A stretch of 34,910 nt of DNA, from contig JAEVZU010000032.1 of the NCBI GenBank assembly GCA_023392075.1, forward strand, positions 1 to 34,910. Reading direction: 5' to 3'. Origin of the DNA: Bacillota bacterium. GTDB lineage: Bacteria; Bacillota; Clostridia; Acetivibrionales; DSM-1351. A model generated the notes under the pieces. It saw nothing but the letters and a program-made list of their open reading frames with translations. It had not been told where the DNA came from and searched no databases. This document shows, in pieces, positions 33,574 through 34,910 of this stretch; the stretch's first letter is position 1; each line of letters opens with the position of its first letter. The translations under genes and the position numbers were made by a program.

Positions 33574-33969
33574 TCATCTCAGGTTATACTTTCCAAGCAT
33601 ACGAATTCTGTCATTTTCTTTTAAAATAATATCATATAAATTCAAGTCAAGTGCATTACACAAGGATGCCAGATAAAAAACATTTCTTCCCATGTCTCTT
33701 TCTATAGCGTCCCGGCAATTTTCACAAAGGGTTCCGTCAACATGTGCGTCAGCAGAGCTTTTCATCTCGTCAAAGCTGGCTTCCTCGGGAATATCCTGTT
33801 TATGCGCCGATATGGTCAGGCAGCCACATTGAGTAACTGACTTAATAATTGCTCTGTTTACTCTGGAATTTGAATCTTGATATTTTGTAATCAGATCAAG
33901 AATACTTTTATTTCTAACCAACAATTCCTGTGCAGTATATTGAAAATCATCAATAAGTATATCTTTCAT
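33574..33969 (-). CDS. Small conserved-looking protein with CxC and CxxC motifs, function unknown
   Basis: This 131-aa soluble protein has an N-terminal helical part (DDFQYTAQELLVRNKSILDLITKYQDSNSRVNRAI), then VTQCGC (Cys48, Cys50) and CENC (Cys82, Cys85), which together could bind one metal ion. The C-terminal segment NVFYLASLCNALDLNLYDIILKENDRI resembles the last helices of MazG-like nucleotide pyrophosphatases, but no catalytic set is evident. I cannot name its family. The open frame includes a GTG codon at 33978, but GAGGTG lies 6 nt before the ATG at 33969, which is the real start. It is divergent from carD, with a consensus promoter. Confidence 0.75.
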   Translation of the reverse strand: MKDILIDDFQYTAQELLVRNKSILDLITKYQDSNSRVNRAIIKSVTQCGCLTISAHKQDIPEEASFDEMKSSADAHVDGTLCENCRDAIERDMGRNVFYLASLCNALDLNLYDIILKENDRIRMLGKYNLR

Positions 33970-34002
33970 GTGGTTCACCTCAATATTTGGATGTCTATTT
34001 TT

Positions 34003-34032
34003 ATTATACTTTCATTTACAAGATACTGTCAA
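34003..34032 (-). promoter_or_regulatory. Consensus promoter of the small minus-strand gene
   Basis: Read on the minus strand: TTGACA (34032-34027), an 18-nt spacer and TATAAT (34008-34003). Both hexamers match consensus exactly, suggesting strong vegetative expression. Confidence 0.9.
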
Positions 34033-34078
34033 ACAAAAACAAAAAAATTGGAAAAATTAAATTTATTCCCTTGAGCTT

Positions 34079-34107
34079 TTGACAAGGCCTATTGTTTGTA
34101 GTATACT
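34079..34107 (+). promoter_or_regulatory. Strong promoter upstream of carD
   Basis: TTGACA (34079-34084), a 17-nt spacer and TATACT (34102-34107). It lies back to back with the minus-strand promoter and starts a leader of about 238 nt before the carD ATG. Confidence 0.85.
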
Positions 34108-34142
34108 TGTCCTAAGAGAATTTAATACCAGAAACGACAATC

Positions 34143-34173
34143 AAACGCACTCAACACATCATGGTGCGTTTTT
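34143..34173 (+). terminator. Terminator-like hairpin inside the carD leader
   Basis: AAACGCAC (34143-34150) pairs with GTGCGTTT (34164-34171) over a 13-nt loop and runs into TTTTTAGTATTTT. It lies only ~35 nt after the expected transcription start and ~180 nt before carD. It could be an attenuator or the end of a ~60-nt small RNA. Confidence 0.65.
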
Positions 34174-34351
34174 AGTATTTTACCATTAAAATAATGAAAA
34201 TTTACTTGTTTAATTGGTACCAGAATGTAACATAAGAGGAATTTCCAAAATATTACCATGAGTTGAAGATGGTCATTCAATTCAAAGCTTAGTTTCCAGG
34301 CTGGATATACAAAAGACAACTATTATTTGCATTGGTTTTTTGGAGGTTACT

Positions 34352-34831
34352 ATGTATAACGTAGGAGACAAAATTGTATATCCTATGCACGGTGCAGGAG
34401 TTATTGAGTCAATAGAGGAGCGGGAAATACTTGGGAAAAAGTGCAGCTATTATGTGATGAAAATACCTATTGGTGATTTGAAAGTAATGATACCAACCAA
34501 TAATGTTAATGATATTGGCATCCGTGATGTTATAAGTATTTCTGAAGCTGACAGGGTATTCAGTGCTCTTGGAAGCAGTCAGCACGAATTTTCCGCAAAC
34601 TGGAACAAACGATACAGAGAGAATATGGTAAAAATTAAGAGCGGAGATATATTTGAAGTTGCCGACGTTGTCAGGTCTCTTATGCAGAGAGAAAAAGAAA
34701 GAGGACTTTCTACCGGAGAGAGAAAAATGTTAACAAGTGCAAAACAGATATTAATAAGCGAACTGGTTCTTGCAAAAGGATTAAATCAGCATGAAGTTGA
34801 GAACAAGATTCAGGAATATCTTTATGGCTGA
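34352..34831 (+). CDS. carD: CarD-family transcription regulator
   Basis: This 159-aa protein has the CarD/CdnL layout: an N-terminal RNA-polymerase-interacting Tudor-like domain (YNVGDKIVYPMHGAGVIESIEERE...YYVMKIP) and a C-terminal helical DNA-binding domain (NWNKRYRENMVKIKSGDIFEVADVVRSLMQREKERGLS...MLTSAKQILISEL). Family members bind the RNA polymerase beta subunit and stabilise open promoter complexes. The start is ATG 34352, 5 nt after GGAGG; an in-frame TTG at 34340 overlaps that site. A YacL-like gene begins 30 nt downstream, so they are probably co-transcribed. Confidence 0.93.
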   Translation: MYNVGDKIVYPMHGAGVIESIEEREILGKKCSYYVMKIPIGDLKVMIPTNNVNDIGIRDVISISEADRVFSALGSSQHEFSANWNKRYRENMVKIKSGDIFEVADVVRSLMQREKERGLSTGERKMLTSAKQILISELVLAKGLNQHEVENKIQEYLYG

Positions 34832-34860
34832 GTAAAAATACCTTTTGAAGGAGATTTAAT

Positions 34861-34910
34861 GTGCTGAACAGGATTATAAAAATTTCTTTTTCTATTCTAG
34901 GTGCTGTTAC
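34861..34910 (+). CDS. Start of a YacL-like PIN/TRAM membrane protein (truncated by window end)
   Basis: A GTG start, 8 nt after GAAGGAG, opens a frame reading MLNRIIKISFSILGAVT to the window end. The basic start followed by a hydrophobic stretch, and the position directly after carD, suit the YacL (PilT N-terminus) family, whose members begin with transmembrane helices. Only 16 complete codons are visible, so this rests mainly on context. Confidence 0.5.
   Translation, partial: MLNRIIKISFSILGAV

Noticed and set aside
34027..34032. TGTCAA considered as part of a CtsR heptad repeat
   Set aside because: Only a single partial half-site; it is the reverse complement of a consensus -35 hexamer on the minus strand.
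1..34910. Search for tRNA, rRNA, transposase, integrase or phage genes
   Set aside because: No cloverleaf, rRNA-like stretch or mobile-element protein was recognised by eye; a tool-based scan could still find small RNAs.

Overview
The window reads as part of a low-GC Firmicutes chromosome. Purine-rich Shine-Dalgarno sequences are everywhere, some starts are TTG or GTG, and there is a CtsR/McsA/McsB/ClpC heat-shock operon, a YesN/YesM-type two-component pair and an LplB/YtcP-type sugar ABC transporter. The gene set would suit a plant-polysaccharide-degrading clostridium of the Ruminiclostridium type. That placement is an inference from gene content, not a database match.

Layout. (1) 1-3052: an EF-G-like translation GTPase and a HAD phosphatase, separated by a hairpin-rich spacer. 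(2) 3164-20579: a carbohydrate locus, all on the + strand. It holds a LacI regulator with two identical 16-nt operators, a cytoplasmic GH30 glycosidase, a 301-aa protein of unknown function, a GH94 phosphorylase of the laminaribiose-phosphorylase type, and a 1056-aa phosphorylase resembling GH161 beta-1,3-oligoglucan phosphorylases. These are followed by an AraC-type response regulator with its sensor kinase, two ABC permeases and a lipoprotein solute-binding protein, ending in a strong terminator. (3) 20605-25612: a 63-aa orphan ORF, then ctsR-mcsA-mcsB-clpC behind a promoter with a textbook CtsR box. (4) 25628-29686: a flavin-reductase-like protein and a membrane GT2 glycosyltransferase on the minus strand, divergent from a cytoplasmic GH15 glucoamylase-like enzyme. 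(5) 29790-34910: radA, a MerR/GyrI-like regulator, a GNAT acetyltransferase, an isochorismatase-like hydrolase, a small Cys-containing protein (minus strand), carD and the first codons of a YacL-like gene.

How it works together (inference). The ABC transporter would import beta-1,3-gluco-oligosaccharides under control of the sensor kinase/regulator pair. GH30 could trim beta-linked branches. The GH161-like enzyme would phosphorolyse longer chains and the GH94 enzyme laminaribiose, giving glucose-1-phosphate without spending ATP. No secreted glucanase and no transporter ATPase lie in the window, so both would have to be supplied from elsewhere.

The least explained signals are a ~150-nt structured element upstream of the GH161-like gene, the unknown 301-aa operon member, a terminator-like hairpin inside the carD leader, the 63-aa ORF, and a palindrome-rich leader before the MerR gene. 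No tRNA, rRNA, CRISPR array, transposase or integrase was seen.
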